Source: Clostridia bacterium | GTDB lineage: Bacteria > Bacillota > Clostridia > TANB77 > CAG-508 | Length of the DNA stretch: 64,000 nucleotides | Direction: 5' to 3' | Assembly: GCA_900752335.1 (NCBI GenBank) | Contig: CAADUZ010000006.1 | Location: 1 to 64,000 of the forward strand | In this document: positions 8,788-17,119 of the stretch, in pieces | Layout: each line of letters opens with the position of its first letter | Position numbering within the stretch: the first letter of the stretch is position 1 | Made by a program: the position numbers and the translations under genes | The notes under the pieces: model-generated | Database searches by the model: none | Seen by the model: the letters and a program-made list of their open reading frames with translations, nothing else | What the model was told of the DNA's origin: nothing

Positions 8788-10303
8788 CAACCAAGTAACA
8801 GATATTCCATCAGAAATAATGTATTTAGAAGATATGGATACAAAAAAAGTATGGTCTTTGGGAATAAGCCCTACACCGGATAATAATGATTATTACGTAA
8901 CATATGGATTTGGATATAGCAATTACATGCACACAAGCAATGGAATTATGCAGAACTTAAATATATTTGTACCAAAGGAAGATAGCGTAAAAGTACAAAT
9001 ACTTCATTTAGAGAATAAATTGGCAAGAAAAAAAGAACTAAAATTAATATATTGTGTAAAACCTGTTTTAGATGAAGATGAGATTAAGTCCAATGGCTAT
9101 ATAGATTTAAAATATAATAGTAATTCAAATTTAATAACATTGCAAAATAGAACAAAGGAAGAAAAAGATAGAACTATAATGTATATAGGCTGTAGTGAGA
9201 AAATAACTTCATATACAGGAGATAAGGCTTCTTTTATTGGAAAAGGAACAATAAAAAATCCAGACGGAATAAGAAAAATAGAATTAAACAAAGAAAACTC
9301 TTTAGGAAGAAATGAAATGGCTATAATTGAAGTGAAAATCAATTTAGAGGCATTAGAAAGCAAAGATATAGTAATTACATTAGGTGCAGATACAAATTTC
9401 TTAAACTTGCAGGACATGGCATATAAATATACAAATGTAAATAACGCATTAAGCTTGTTTGAAACAAATAAAAAATATTGGAAAAATCTACTTGGAAATA
9501 TAAAAGTAGAAACACCAGTAGAATCAATGAATATACTTTTAAATGGATGGCTTTTGTATCAGACACTATCTTCAAGAATGCTGGCAAGAAGCGGATATTA
9601 TCAGTCTGGCGGAGCGTATGGCTTTAGAGATCAGCTGCAGGACTGCATAGCTTTAAAATATATCTCTCCAGAAATACTAAAAAACCAAATAATAAAACAC
9701 AGTAAACACCAATTTATAGAAGGCGACGTAGAACATTGGTGGCATGAAGAAACTTCCAGAGGCATAAGAACAAGGTTTTCAGACGACCTATTATGGCTTC
9801 CATACATGGTGGCAGAATATATTAATTTTACTGGTGATAGTAAGATTTTAGAGTTAGAAGTACCATATGTAAAAGGAAATATTTTAGAAGATGGAATAGA
9901 CGAAAGATATGATTTTTACCCAGAAAGTGAAGTAAAAGAAAGTATATATATGCATTGCATAAGAGCAATAGAAAAATCACTAAATTTTGGAGAAAATGGA
10001 TTACCTAAAATTGGCTCTGGTGACTGGAATGATGGCTTTAGTAATGTTGGTAATAAGGGAAAAGGAGAAAGCGTGTGGCTTGGATTTTTCCAGTATACAG
10101 TATTAGAAAGATTTATAGATATATTAGAAAAAGAAAATGACTTACAAATAAATTTTGCTGAAATTGGCAAAGAAAAAATAGATAAATATAAAACAATAAT
10201 GGAAAGCTTAAAGAAGCATTTGAACACAAACGGCTGGGATGGAAGATGGTATAAAAGAGCTTTTATGGACGATGGAAACGAACTTCGGAAGTATACAAAA
10301 TGA
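8765..10303 (+). CDS. ndvB: Cyclic beta-1,2-glucan synthase, segment 2 (GH94 phosphorylase part)
   Basis: Second frame of the same gene, entered at GGA 8765 by +1 shift; the first internal ATG is 8819, but it lacks a ribosome site and lies inside a conserved domain, so independent initiation is unlikely. It holds the rest of the GH94 beta-sandwich and most of the (alpha/alpha)6 barrel: GAYGFRDQLQD, EGDVEHWWHEE, TRFSDDLLWLPY and the catalytic-acid motif GSGDWNDG. In NdvB proteins this domain acts on the glucan chain by phosphorolysis and sets ring length. The frame ends after Asp-Asp-Gly-Asn-Glu-Leu at CTT-CGG (10283-10288), five codons before a TGA. Confidence 0.82.
   Translation, partial: GRLTAWNNNQVTDIPSEIMYLEDMDTKKVWSLGISPTPDNNDYYVTYGFGYSNYMHTSNGIMQNLNIFVPKEDSVKVQILHLENKLARKKELKLIYCVKPVLDEDEIKSNGYIDLKYNSNSNLITLQNRTKEEKDRTIMYIGCSEKITSYTGDKASFIGKGTIKNPDGIRKIELNKENSLGRNEMAIIEVKINLEALESKDIVITLGADTNFLNLQDMAYKYTNVNNALSLFETNKKYWKNLLGNIKVETPVESMNILLNGWLLYQTLSSRMLARSGYYQSGGAYGFRDQLQDCIALKYISPEILKNQIIKHSKHQFIEGDVEHWWHEETSRGIRTRFSDDLLWLPYMVAEYINFTGDSKILELEVPYVKGNILEDGIDERYDFYPESEVKESIYMHCIRAIEKSLNFGENGLPKIGSGDWNDGFSNVGNKGKGESVWLGFFQYTVLERFIDILEKENDLQINFAEIGKEKIDKYKTIMESLKKHLNTNGWDGRWYKRAFMDDGNELRKYTK
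10283..10289 (+). other. +1 frameshift site 2: CTT CGG A
   Basis: Segment 2 ends Asp-Asp-Gly-Asn-Glu-Leu (CTT 10283-10285) then CGG. Dropping the C and reading GGA (10287-10289) gives Gly-Ser-Ile-Gln-Asn-Glu-Glu-Cys, the invariant GH94 sequence, with exact length. The context CTTCGGAAG is the same as at site 1. Confidence 0.87.
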
Positions 10304-10994
10304 AGAATGCAAAATAGATAGTATAGCACAAAGTTGGGCAACCATTTCAAAAGCGGGAGATAATGACAAAAAATATATTTCTTTAAAAGCTTTAGAGAAT
10401 CATTTAGTAGACAAAGAAGCGGGAATAATAAAATTGCTAGATCCGCCATTTGAAAAAAGCAAGTTAGAACCTGGGTATATTAAGGCATATATACCAGGAA
10501 CAAGAGAAAACGGTGGACAATACACTCATGCAGCAGTATGGACGATAATAGCAGAAGCAATGCTGGGGTTTGGAGATAAAGCAACAGAGTTTTTTAGAAT
10601 GATAAACCCAATAGAACACGCACGAACCAAGGAAGAAGCAAAAAAATATAAGGTAGAGCCATATGTAATTGCAGCAGATATTTATGGAGGCGAATTAGCA
10701 GGTCGCGGAGGCTGGACATGGTATACAGGCTCTAGTAGTTGGATGTATGAAGCAGGATTAAAATATATATTAGGATTTAATTTAGAAAAAAATGTTTTAA
10801 AAATAGAGCCACATATTCCGGAAAATTGGAAAGAATATAGTATAAAATATAAATATGGGGAAAGTGTGTATAATATAAAAGTTATAAATAATAAAAAGAA
10901 TTATGAAATAAAAATAGATGGTAATGTAATAGAAGGGCGTGAAATAATTTTAAAAAACGATGGCAAAATATATAATGTGGAAGTACAAATTTGA
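10287..10994 (+). CDS. ndvB: Cyclic beta-1,2-glucan synthase, segment 3 (GH94 C-terminus)
   Basis: Third frame of the glucan synthase, entered at GGA 10287. It has the conserved end of the GH94 barrel: GSIQNEECKIDSIAQSWA, YIPGTRENGGQYTHAAVW, GGWTWYTGSSSWMYEAGL, then the C-terminal beta domain (IEPHIPENW). In this stretch the reading frame is open back to 10239, but that is before the shift and has no ribosome site. Conservation of all three frames right up to the shift points argues against a decayed pseudogene. The next gene's promoter overlaps the stop codon. Confidence 0.82.
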   Translation, partial: GSIQNEECKIDSIAQSWATISKAGDNDKKYISLKALENHLVDKEAGIIKLLDPPFEKSKLEPGYIKAYIPGTRENGGQYTHAAVWTIIAEAMLGFGDKATEFFRMINPIEHARTKEEAKKYKVEPYVIAADIYGGELAGRGGWTWYTGSSSWMYEAGLKYILGFNLEKNVLKIEPHIPENWKEYSIKYKYGESVYNIKVINNKKNYEIKIDGNVIEGREIILKNDGKIYNVEVQI

Positions 10995-11019
10995 AAATAA
11001 TGTAATAAAATGTTATAAT
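10991..11019 (+). promoter_or_regulatory. Promoter of orphan gene A
   Basis: TTGAAA (10991-10996) and TATAAT (11014-11019) with a 17-base spacer. Transcription would start near 11026, after every upstream in-frame start, which fixes the gene start at ATG 11056. Confidence 0.8.
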
Positions 11020-11055
11020 ATATGTATCAACTTTTTGAAAAGGAAGGTACAGAAC

Positions 11056-11484
11056 ATGCAAAAAATACTTCGGGCAATCATCGCACTGATGACCTTCGTA
11101 GCCTTGCTACTTGGCACAGGGGTAATCATTACAGCAAGCAACAAGATTATTGGAACTTCAGCAAAGCTTATTGCCTTACATGACAATGCCTCGTTTTATA
11201 ACGAGCAGGTCATTAAGACAGATGACATGACTGAAGGATATCTGGAAAACCACAACGAGCGGCTTGAAATTTACAATTCTGAAGACGTGGTTGTAAGGAC
11301 ATTTAGCAACCAAAACTTCATTGTGAAGACAGCTATCCTGTTTGTGGCGCTGGCAATGTATCCTGTAATGCTTTTGGTCTGGGTTTCCCAGATTAGCAAC
11401 TGTGTTTATAAAGTGAAACGCAAAGTGCAACTGTATAGACAGGAAAGAGCTAAAGCAAAATGCGAAGAAAGCAAGGCAGGTTGA
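11056..11484 (+). CDS. Orphan membrane protein A (CGG-containing, G+C-richer)
   Basis: 142 residues, not recognised. An N-terminal hydrophobic segment (about 5-25), an extracytoplasmic-looking middle of roughly 70 residues, a second membrane segment (about 95-117), and a basic tail. ATG 11056 follows AGGAAGG and lies downstream of a strong promoter; longer readings start before the promoter. Base use is unlike its neighbours: 26 of 60 bases are G or C at 11101-11160 against 18 of 60 at 12121-12180. It carries two in-frame CGG codons (11071 and 11260), a codon absent from ordinary genes here. It is monocistronic, with its own terminator. It shares these traits with the genes at 59974 and 63336. 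Confidence 0.72.
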   Translation: MQKILRAIIALMTFVALLLGTGVIITASNKIIGTSAKLIALHDNASFYNEQVIKTDDMTEGYLENHNERLEIYNSEDVVVRTFSNQNFIVKTAILFVALAMYPVMLLVWVSQISNCVYKVKRKVQLYRQERAKAKCEESKAG

Positions 11485-11490
11485 AGCCTT

Positions 11491-11515
11491 AAGACCTCAC
11501 AAATTGTGAGGTCTT
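11491..11515 (+). terminator. Terminator of orphan gene A
   Basis: AAGACCTCAC and GTGAGGTCTT pair perfectly over 10 bp around AAATT, seven bases after the stop codon. The following T-tract is weak. Confidence 0.7.
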
Positions 11516-11537
11516 AACTTATGTATAACTCTATATC

Positions 11538-11565
11538 TTGACAAAAAAATAAAATAATATATAAT
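11538..11565 (+). promoter_or_regulatory. Promoter of the gene at 11597
   Basis: TTGACA (11538-11543) and TATAAT (11560-11565) with a 16-base spacer, about 30 bases before the coding start. Confidence 0.65.
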
Positions 11566-11596
11566 TTAGAAAAAAGAAAAAGAGAGTGTGATAAAA

Positions 11597-12487
11597 ATGG
11601 ATGATGAAGCACGCAAATTTAGAAAAGATTATGAGGTTACAAGGCCAATGCAGCAAAGAAGACCTAGCAGAAGCAATATGCAAAGTAGGGAAAATGTAAT
11701 TCAATTTCCAGAAAGATATACTGCTAAAAAAGGAACAGCACGTAGAGCACAGGAAAGAAGAAAAAAGCAAAAAATGAAATTAAGAATAGCCTCACTTATA
11801 CTAGCAGCAGGAATTGGACTAGGTGGGGTTACAATAGCAGGTCACCTTAATAAAGAACCAGAGCCTACAATAACACAAGTACAGGAAATGGGAGTAAGTG
11901 AGGAAGAATTAGGATTAGAGCAAGATACATTAGAAGCAATGAAAAAATATGACGAATATTTTGAAAACTTTAATCCAAAATCAGCAAATTTGACAGACGA
12001 TGACGTAATAGCAATGATAGAAGAAATTAGGCTTTTGAACTTTAATGTCATAAAGGACAAAGTAGCAGATTTAAGAGGGGTAGAAAGAAAGGACGTAAAA
12101 CTACATTATAGTTTTGATAAAAGTGATGGTAACTATTTTGCAGCTGTAAATATAAATGAAGATAGCTATTTAGATAGGGAATCATATAATAATGATTATG
12201 GTATTTTATTTGGACTTGGTAAAGATGACACCATACCAAAAGAAGTAGCAGATTTAATAGTACAAACCGGTGGATATAGCTGGATAGCAGAAGATTTAAA
12301 ATCAGACCATATTACAAAGGCAAATGCAATAAAAGAATTAGAGAAATTATATAGAAAAATATCTAATGTTGCTGTAAAAGAGTTTACTATGGACGACAAA
12401 GGGAATATAGAGCTAGCAGACTATACAGAAGTTAGAGAAGAAAGACAAGGGGAAAGCTCTAAAGAAAATGACGGGGAAGAAAGATAA
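11597..12487 (+). CDS. Bitopic membrane protein of unknown function, upstream of walRK
   Basis: 296 residues, no family recognised. The first 55 residues are basic and Gln/Arg-rich (cytoplasmic), followed by one membrane segment at about 57-77 (LRIASLILAAGIGLGG), then a long, charged, mostly helical outer domain of about 215 residues with an acidic Ser/Glu-rich tail. ATG 11597 is preferred to GTG 11588 because AGAGAG lies about 10 bases before it. It sits about 80 bases before walR in the same direction, so a link with the cell-wall stress system is possible, but only by position. Confidence 0.7.
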   Translation: MDDEARKFRKDYEVTRPMQQRRPSRSNMQSRENVIQFPERYTAKKGTARRAQERRKKQKMKLRIASLILAAGIGLGGVTIAGHLNKEPEPTITQVQEMGVSEEELGLEQDTLEAMKKYDEYFENFNPKSANLTDDDVIAMIEEIRLLNFNVIKDKVADLRGVERKDVKLHYSFDKSDGNYFAAVNINEDSYLDRESYNNDYGILFGLGKDDTIPKEVADLIVQTGGYSWIAEDLKSDHITKANAIKELEKLYRKISNVAVKEFTMDDKGNIELADYTEVREERQGESSKENDGEER

Positions 12488-12567
12488 AAAAAATCAAATA
12501 ATACTTGTATATTTGGACTTTCTGTGATATAAATATAGTCAAGAAAAATAAGAAGGGTGAATTTTTT

Positions 12568-13332
12568 GTGGAAGAAGATAGAAATGAAGAAGCAAAAAAA
12601 ACAATATTAATAGTAGATGACGAAAAGCCAATAGTAGACATTTTAGTATATAATCTACAAAAGGAAGGATATAATACAATCGAGGCAAATGACGGAGAGG
12701 CAGGAATAGAAATGGCTTTTGATAAAAGACCGGATTTAATCCTATTAGATATTATGCTTCCAAAGGTAGACGGTTTAACTGTGTGCAAAAAGGTAAGAAA
12801 TTCATTAAATATACCAATTATTATGATATCTGCGAAGGATGAAGAAATAGACAAAATTTTAGGATTAGAACTAGGTGCAGACGACTATATAACAAAACCA
12901 TTTAGTGTGAGAGAATTGGTTGCAAGGGTAAAAGCAAACTTAAGAAAAGCAGAGCTTAACAATTCTACAATAACTGCAAAAAATGATACAGGAAAAAGCG
13001 AACCAAGTGATAAAGTTATTCGAATAGGGGATTTATTTATAAATTTAGATAAATTTGAAGTAAAAGTAAAGGGAAAACCAATAGAATTAACTTTAAGGGA
13101 ATTTGAAGTATTAAGATATTTAGCAAACCAACCTGGACAAGTAGTTACAAGAGAGGCTTTACTTGAGAAGGTTTGGGGATATGAATATTATGGAGATATA
13201 AGAACAGTAGACGTAACGATAAGAAGAATAAGGGAAAAAATAGAGCAAGATACCTCGAGTCCTAAATTATTAATTACTAAAAGAGGAGTAGGATATTATT
13301 TATCATCAAAAGAAAGGGATGAAGAAGATTAG
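12568..13332 (+). CDS. walR: WalR (YycF)-type response regulator
   Basis: 254 residues; OmpR/PhoB type. Receiver: LIVDDEKPIVDIL, phospho-acceptor Asp in LILLDIMLP (about residue 60), and TKPFS with the conserved Lys; then a winged-helix domain with LTLREFEVLRYLA and the GVGYYL wing. The IVDDEKP and GADDYITKPFS versions are those of WalR. GTG 12568 is the likely start, with AAGGGTGA 8-15 bases upstream; earlier in-frame codons encode an unconserved leader. WalR controls wall hydrolase genes and is essential in many Firmicutes. Its kinase gene follows after a terminator-like hairpin. Confidence 0.92.
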   Translation: MEEDRNEEAKKTILIVDDEKPIVDILVYNLQKEGYNTIEANDGEAGIEMAFDKRPDLILLDIMLPKVDGLTVCKKVRNSLNIPIIMISAKDEEIDKILGLELGADDYITKPFSVRELVARVKANLRKAELNNSTITAKNDTGKSEPSDKVIRIGDLFINLDKFEVKVKGKPIELTLREFEVLRYLANQPGQVVTREALLEKVWGYEYYGDIRTVDVTIRRIREKIEQDTSSPKLLITKRGVGYYLSSKERDEED

Positions 13333-13357
13333 CAATTAATAATTGCTAATCTTTTTT
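13326..13357 (+). terminator. Terminator-like hairpin between walR and walK
   Basis: AGATTAGCAAT and ATTGCTAATCT form a perfect 11-bp stem overlapping the walR stop codon, followed by TTTTTT. The start of walK is only about 10 bases further, with no clear ribosome site between, so kinase expression probably depends on read-through. Confidence 0.78.
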
Positions 13358-13367
13358 AATATATATT

Positions 13368-14810
13368 ATGAAGAAGAATGTAAATTTAAAAGTTGTTATT
13401 ATGTTTTTTATTGTTGGCATTATTCTAATATTAGGATTAGGAATAAGCTATATTTTAATGTTAAATCAAATTGAAAGCATTGCTGATAATCAAGCTAATC
13501 TTGAATTAATGCAAAATATAAATAGTCAATTATTTCAAGCAAAAATTATAGTTGTAATATCTATGATAGCATACACTATAATATCTATATTAATTGGGTA
13601 TTTTGTATTGAAATCAGTGGTATCTCCAATGAAAAAACTAATTAAAAGCGCGGAAAAAATTGCATCAGGAGAAAACATACAGTTAGAAGATAAAATGCAA
13701 AACATAGGCGATGCAAGCGACGTAGGAGATTTGGAAAATGCATTTAGTATTGTAACAAATGAATTAAACCAAAAGCTTAATGAGGTAAATAGGCAAAAAA
13801 GGCAAATTGAAACCATTTTGCTTCACATGACTGATGGTATAATCGCGTTTGACATGGAAGGCAATATAATACACATAAATCCGGCGGCAAAAACATTGCT
13901 TGGTTTAAATGATAAAGACAATACTTTTGATAAAATTTTTAAGAAACTTTCAATAGACATAAATATAGAAAAAATAGTATATTTAGAGAATTGGACTTCT
14001 TCAGAACAAAGAAAAAATGTAGGAGAAAAATATGTAAATATATTGTTTGCGCCATTCCAAGACGAAAACGATAGACCGGCAGGTGTGGTTGCATTAATAC
14101 AAGATATTACAGAGCATGTAAAACTGGATAATATGAGAAAAGAATTTGTAGCAGACGTATCACATGAATTAAAAACACCAATTACGTCTATTATGGGATA
14201 TTCAGACACATTGTTAGAAGGAGAATATGACGAAGATACTAGAAAAAAATTCCTAACAGTTATATCGTCAGAAGCAAGACGTATGGCGAAACTTGTAACT
14301 GACCTCTTAACTTTATCAAGATATGATAATAAAAAAGTTGTACAAGAGGTAACAAGTTTTGATTTAGGCGATTTAGTAAAGAAATGTCAAGAAAAATTGA
14401 GATTTGAAATAGAGAAAAAAGGTCATAATGTTGAATGTTTCGTAACAGCAAGTGTACCACCAGTAATTGCAGATAGATATGGAATAGAAAGAGTAGTATT
14501 AAATATATTATCAAATGCAATAAAATACACACCGGATAATGGTACTATCAAAGTGTATGTAGGGTTTGTGTACAATGATGCATATATTAAAGTAATAGAT
14601 AATGGTATAGGAATACCAGAAGATGATTTAAGCAGAATATTTGAAAGATTTTATAGAGTGGATAAAGCTCGTAGTAGAGAACTTGGCGGAACAGGACTTG
14701 GGCTTTCTATTGCAAAAGAAATATTAGACAAAAATAAAGGAAGTATAGATATAAAAAGTAAAGCTGGAAAAGGAACAGAAGTAGTAATAAGAATTCCAAC
14801 CAAAAAATAG
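13368..14810 (+). CDS. walK: WalK (YycG)-type sensor histidine kinase
   Basis: 480 residues. Membrane segment at about 8-29, a very short outer loop, second segment about 60-83, HAMP linker, PAS domain (TDGIIAFDMEGNIIHINPAA), HisKA box SHELKTPITS with the phospho-acceptor His near 265, and HATPase motifs NAIKYT, DNGIGI and GGTGLGLSI. The reduced outer loop differs from the roughly 150-residue sensor domain of Bacillus WalK and fits clostridial forms. It phosphorylates WalR. ATG 13368 has no recognisable Shine-Dalgarno and lies just after a terminator-like hairpin, so low or regulated expression is likely. Confidence 0.9.
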   Translation: MKKNVNLKVVIMFFIVGIILILGLGISYILMLNQIESIADNQANLELMQNINSQLFQAKIIVVISMIAYTIISILIGYFVLKSVVSPMKKLIKSAEKIASGENIQLEDKMQNIGDASDVGDLENAFSIVTNELNQKLNEVNRQKRQIETILLHMTDGIIAFDMEGNIIHINPAAKTLLGLNDKDNTFDKIFKKLSIDINIEKIVYLENWTSSEQRKNVGEKYVNILFAPFQDENDRPAGVVALIQDITEHVKLDNMRKEFVADVSHELKTPITSIMGYSDTLLEGEYDEDTRKKFLTVISSEARRMAKLVTDLLTLSRYDNKKVVQEVTSFDLGDLVKKCQEKLRFEIEKKGHNVECFVTASVPPVIADRYGIERVVLNILSNAIKYTPDNGTIKVYVGFVYNDAYIKVIDNGIGIPEDDLSRIFERFYRVDKARSRELGGTGLGLSIAKEILDKNKGSIDIKSKAGKGTEVVIRIPTKK

Positions 14811-14836
14811 TTTGTTGCTATAAGAGGTCAAAAAAT

Positions 14837-14865
14837 ATTGACTATCTTAACTTAAAGATATATAC
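14837..14865 (+). promoter_or_regulatory. Promoter of the por operon
   Basis: TTGACT (14837-14842) and TATACT (14860-14865) with a 17-base spacer, between walK and porG. Confidence 0.7.
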
Positions 14866-14906
14866 TGTAAATGTTAATTTAAACAAGAAAAGGAGGTTTT
14901 TCTAAA

Positions 14907-15491
14907 ATGAATGACATGATAGAAATAAGATGGCATGGAAGAGGTGGACAAGGTGCAAAAACAGCATCATTACTATTAGCAGATGCCGCATTTAATACTG
15001 GAAAATATATTCAAGGATTTCCTGAATATGGACCAGAAAGAATGGGAGCACCAATAACAGCGTATAATAGAATAAGCAGCTCTCCAATTAGAATTCATAG
15101 TAATATTTATGAGCCAGACTATGTAGTAGTTGTTGACGATACATTACTAGATAGTGTTGACGTAACTGCAGGACTAAAACCAGAAGGTGCGATAGTTATA
15201 AATACAGTAAAAGAGGACGAGGATATTAAAAAATCATTAAAAGGATATAGTGGAAAAGTATATAAAATAGATGCAAGAAAAATATCAATGGAAACACTAG
15301 GTAAATACTTTCCAAATACCCCAATGCTTGCAGCAATTATAAAAGTAAGCAAAATAATGAACGAAGACGATTTCTTAAAAGATATGCAAGGTTCTTTTAA
15401 GCATAAATTTGCTAAAAAGCCTGAAGTAATAGAAGGCAATATGAAAGCAATAGAAATGGCTTTAAAGGAAGTTAAGGAAGTGAGAAAATAG
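14907..15491 (+). CDS. porG: Pyruvate:ferredoxin oxidoreductase gamma subunit
   Basis: 194 residues; pyruvate/ketoisovalerate oxidoreductase catalytic (gamma) domain. IRWHGRGGQGAKTAS at the N-terminus and GPERMGAPITAYNRI are the signature motifs. AAGGAGG precedes ATG 14907. It is first in a gamma-delta-alpha-beta operon, the order of the archaeal-style four-subunit enzyme that oxidises pyruvate to acetyl-CoA and CO2 and reduces ferredoxin. A related 2-oxoacid specificity cannot be excluded from sequence. A palindromic repeat (15491-15537) lies between it and porD. Confidence 0.9.
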   Translation: MNDMIEIRWHGRGGQGAKTASLLLADAAFNTGKYIQGFPEYGPERMGAPITAYNRISSSPIRIHSNIYEPDYVVVVDDTLLDSVDVTAGLKPEGAIVINTVKEDEDIKKSLKGYSGKVYKIDARKISMETLGKYFPNTPMLAAIIKVSKIMNEDDFLKDMQGSFKHKFAKKPEVIEGNMKAIEMALKEVKEVRK

Positions 15492-15537
15492 GGACAGGTC
15501 CTAAATTCTCATTAATGGGAAAATGAGACCTGTCCCC
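15491..15537 (+). repeat. Palindromic repeat, GGGACAGGTC subtype
   Basis: GGGACAGGTC (15491-15500) pairs with GACCTGTCCC (15527-15536), with a second imperfect stem (TCATT/AATGA) inside. It begins at the last base of the porG stop codon and sits within the por operon. It is related to, but distinct from, the GGAACAAGGGGACACAC family elsewhere in the window. Confidence 0.8.
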
Positions 15538-15566
15538 AAATTCCCAAACAGAAAGGAGAGAAGATT

Positions 15567-15863
15567 ATGACAGATATAAATAAAGATACACCAGCATGTA
15601 AAATGACAATGGGTGGAAATATTTATGAAGCAGGTAATGCAAGAGAGTTTAAAACAGGAGATTGGAGAAGTGTAAAACCTATATATATACCAGAAAAATG
15701 TATTCAATGTGGATTATGTTTCCCTGTTTGTCCAGAGGATGCAATACCAGTCGGAAAAGACCAAAAAAGAACAGACTTTGACTATGATTATTGTAAAGGT
15801 TGCGGAGTATGCGCAAAGGTTTGTCCTTTTGGGGCTATTACTATGAAGGTGGAAGGTGAATAA
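15567..15863 (+). CDS. porD: Pyruvate:ferredoxin oxidoreductase delta (ferredoxin) subunit
   Basis: 98 residues with two [4Fe-4S] ferredoxin motifs: CIQCGLCFPVCPE and CKGCGVCAKVCPF. The N-terminal 40 residues include a KTGDWRSVKP segment typical of PorD. GAAAGGAGAG precedes ATG 15567. It passes electrons from the TPP site on the beta subunit to free ferredoxin. The repeat between porG and porD does not break gene order. Confidence 0.93.
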   Translation: MTDINKDTPACKMTMGGNIYEAGNAREFKTGDWRSVKPIYIPEKCIQCGLCFPVCPEDAIPVGKDQKRTDFDYDYCKGCGVCAKVCPFGAITMKVEGE

Positions 15864-15927
15864 TAGTTCTAAAAAGAATTAGTATAGAAATTAAAAAAAT
15901 GTATTAAAGTAAAAAGGAGAGGATACA

Positions 15928-17112
15928 ATGGGAATTAGAGAGCGTTTAAGTGGAAATGAAGCGGCAGCAACAGCAATGAAACAAATAAATCCGGACGTTG
16001 TAGCTGCGTTTCCAATAACACCATCAACAGAGATTCCACAATATTTTTCAACATTTGTGGATAATGGACAAGTAGATACAGAATTTGTTGCAGTTGAAAG
16101 TGAGCATAGTGCAATGAGTGCATGTATAGGTGCTGAAGCAGCAGGTGCCAGAGCTATGACAGCAACTTCTGCAAACGGATTATCACTTATGTGGGAGATG
16201 ATATACATTGCTTCAAGCTTAAGACTTCCAATAGTAATGTCTTTAGTAAACAGAGCAGTATCAGGCCCACTTAATATTCATAACGACCATTCAGATGCAA
16301 TGGGAGTACGTGATAGTGGATGGATACAATTATTTTCTGAAACAAACCAAGAAGCCTATGATAATTTAATTATGGCACATAGAATTGCAGAAAATAAAGA
16401 CGTATTGCTTCCATTAATGGTATGCCAAGATGGATTTATAACTTCACATTCTATAGAAAATATAGAATTAATAGAAGACGAAAAAGTAAAAGAATTCGTA
16501 GGAAAATATAAACCAGAGCATTATTTATTAAATAAAAAAGAGCCAATAGCAATAGGTCCATTGGACGTACAAACATATTTATTTGAACATAAGTATCAAC
16601 AAGCAGAAGCAATGAGAAGAGCAAAGCAAGTTATACTAGACGTTGCAAAAGATTTCGAAAAATTAACAGGAAGAAAGTATGGATTATTTGAAGAATATAG
16701 ACTAGATGATGCAGAGATAGCAATAGTTTGTATGAACTCTACAGCAGGAACAACAAAAGACGTGGTAGATTCTTTAAGAGAAAAGGGAATAAAAGCAGGT
16801 CTTTTAAAAGTTCGTGTATTTAGACCATTCCCAGCTGAAGAAATAGCAAATGCATTATCACACTTAAAAGCAGTAGCAGTATTAGATAAAGCAGATTCTT
16901 TAAATGGAGTAGGAGGAGCTTTATTTGAAGACGTAGTATCAGGTATGTACTTAAATAAAAACACAGTACCTACAGTAAGCTATGTGTATGGAATAGGTGG
17001 TAGAGATACAACTTCAAAAGAAATTGAGTCAGTGTTTAATGATTTAATGGAAGATAGTAAAAAAGAGAAAGTAGAAAATCCATATAGATATATAGGATTA
17101 AGAAAGGAGTAA
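15928..17112 (+). CDS. porA: Pyruvate:ferredoxin oxidoreductase alpha subunit
   Basis: 394 residues; pyrimidine-binding transketolase-like domain. It has SGNEAAATAMKQ, AFPITPSTEIPQY, FVAVESEHSAMSACIGAEAAG and NDHSDAMGVRDSGW, all diagnostic of PorA, and ends with the PFOR core domain. AAAAGGAGAGG precedes ATG 15928. It pairs with PorB across the thiamine diphosphate site; porB begins 7 bases after its stop. Confidence 0.94.
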   Translation: MGIRERLSGNEAAATAMKQINPDVVAAFPITPSTEIPQYFSTFVDNGQVDTEFVAVESEHSAMSACIGAEAAGARAMTATSANGLSLMWEMIYIASSLRLPIVMSLVNRAVSGPLNIHNDHSDAMGVRDSGWIQLFSETNQEAYDNLIMAHRIAENKDVLLPLMVCQDGFITSHSIENIELIEDEKVKEFVGKYKPEHYLLNKKEPIAIGPLDVQTYLFEHKYQQAEAMRRAKQVILDVAKDFEKLTGRKYGLFEEYRLDDAEIAIVCMNSTAGTTKDVVDSLREKGIKAGLLKVRVFRPFPAEEIANALSHLKAVAVLDKADSLNGVGGALFEDVVSGMYLNKNTVPTVSYVYGIGGRDTTSKEIESVFNDLMEDSKKEKVENPYRYIGLRKE

Positions 17113-17119
17113 AAAGAAT

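Noticed and set aside
8819..10303. Independent gene starting at ATG 8819
   Set aside because: There is no ribosome site, the frame is open upstream to 8765 and matches the same protein family without gap; it is the middle of one enzyme.
8765..10994. Decayed pseudogene or assembly errors in the glucan synthase
   Set aside because: All three segments keep conserved motifs right up to the breaks, no other frame damage or internal stops are present, and both breaks share the same nonamer. Sequencing error remains possible but unlikely; read data would settle it.
11056..11484. +1 frameshift also operating at the CGG codons of orphan genes A, B and C to make a longer protein
   Set aside because: The +1 frame after each first CGG stops within two to five codons, while the unshifted frame is long and protein-like; the shift could only truncate them.
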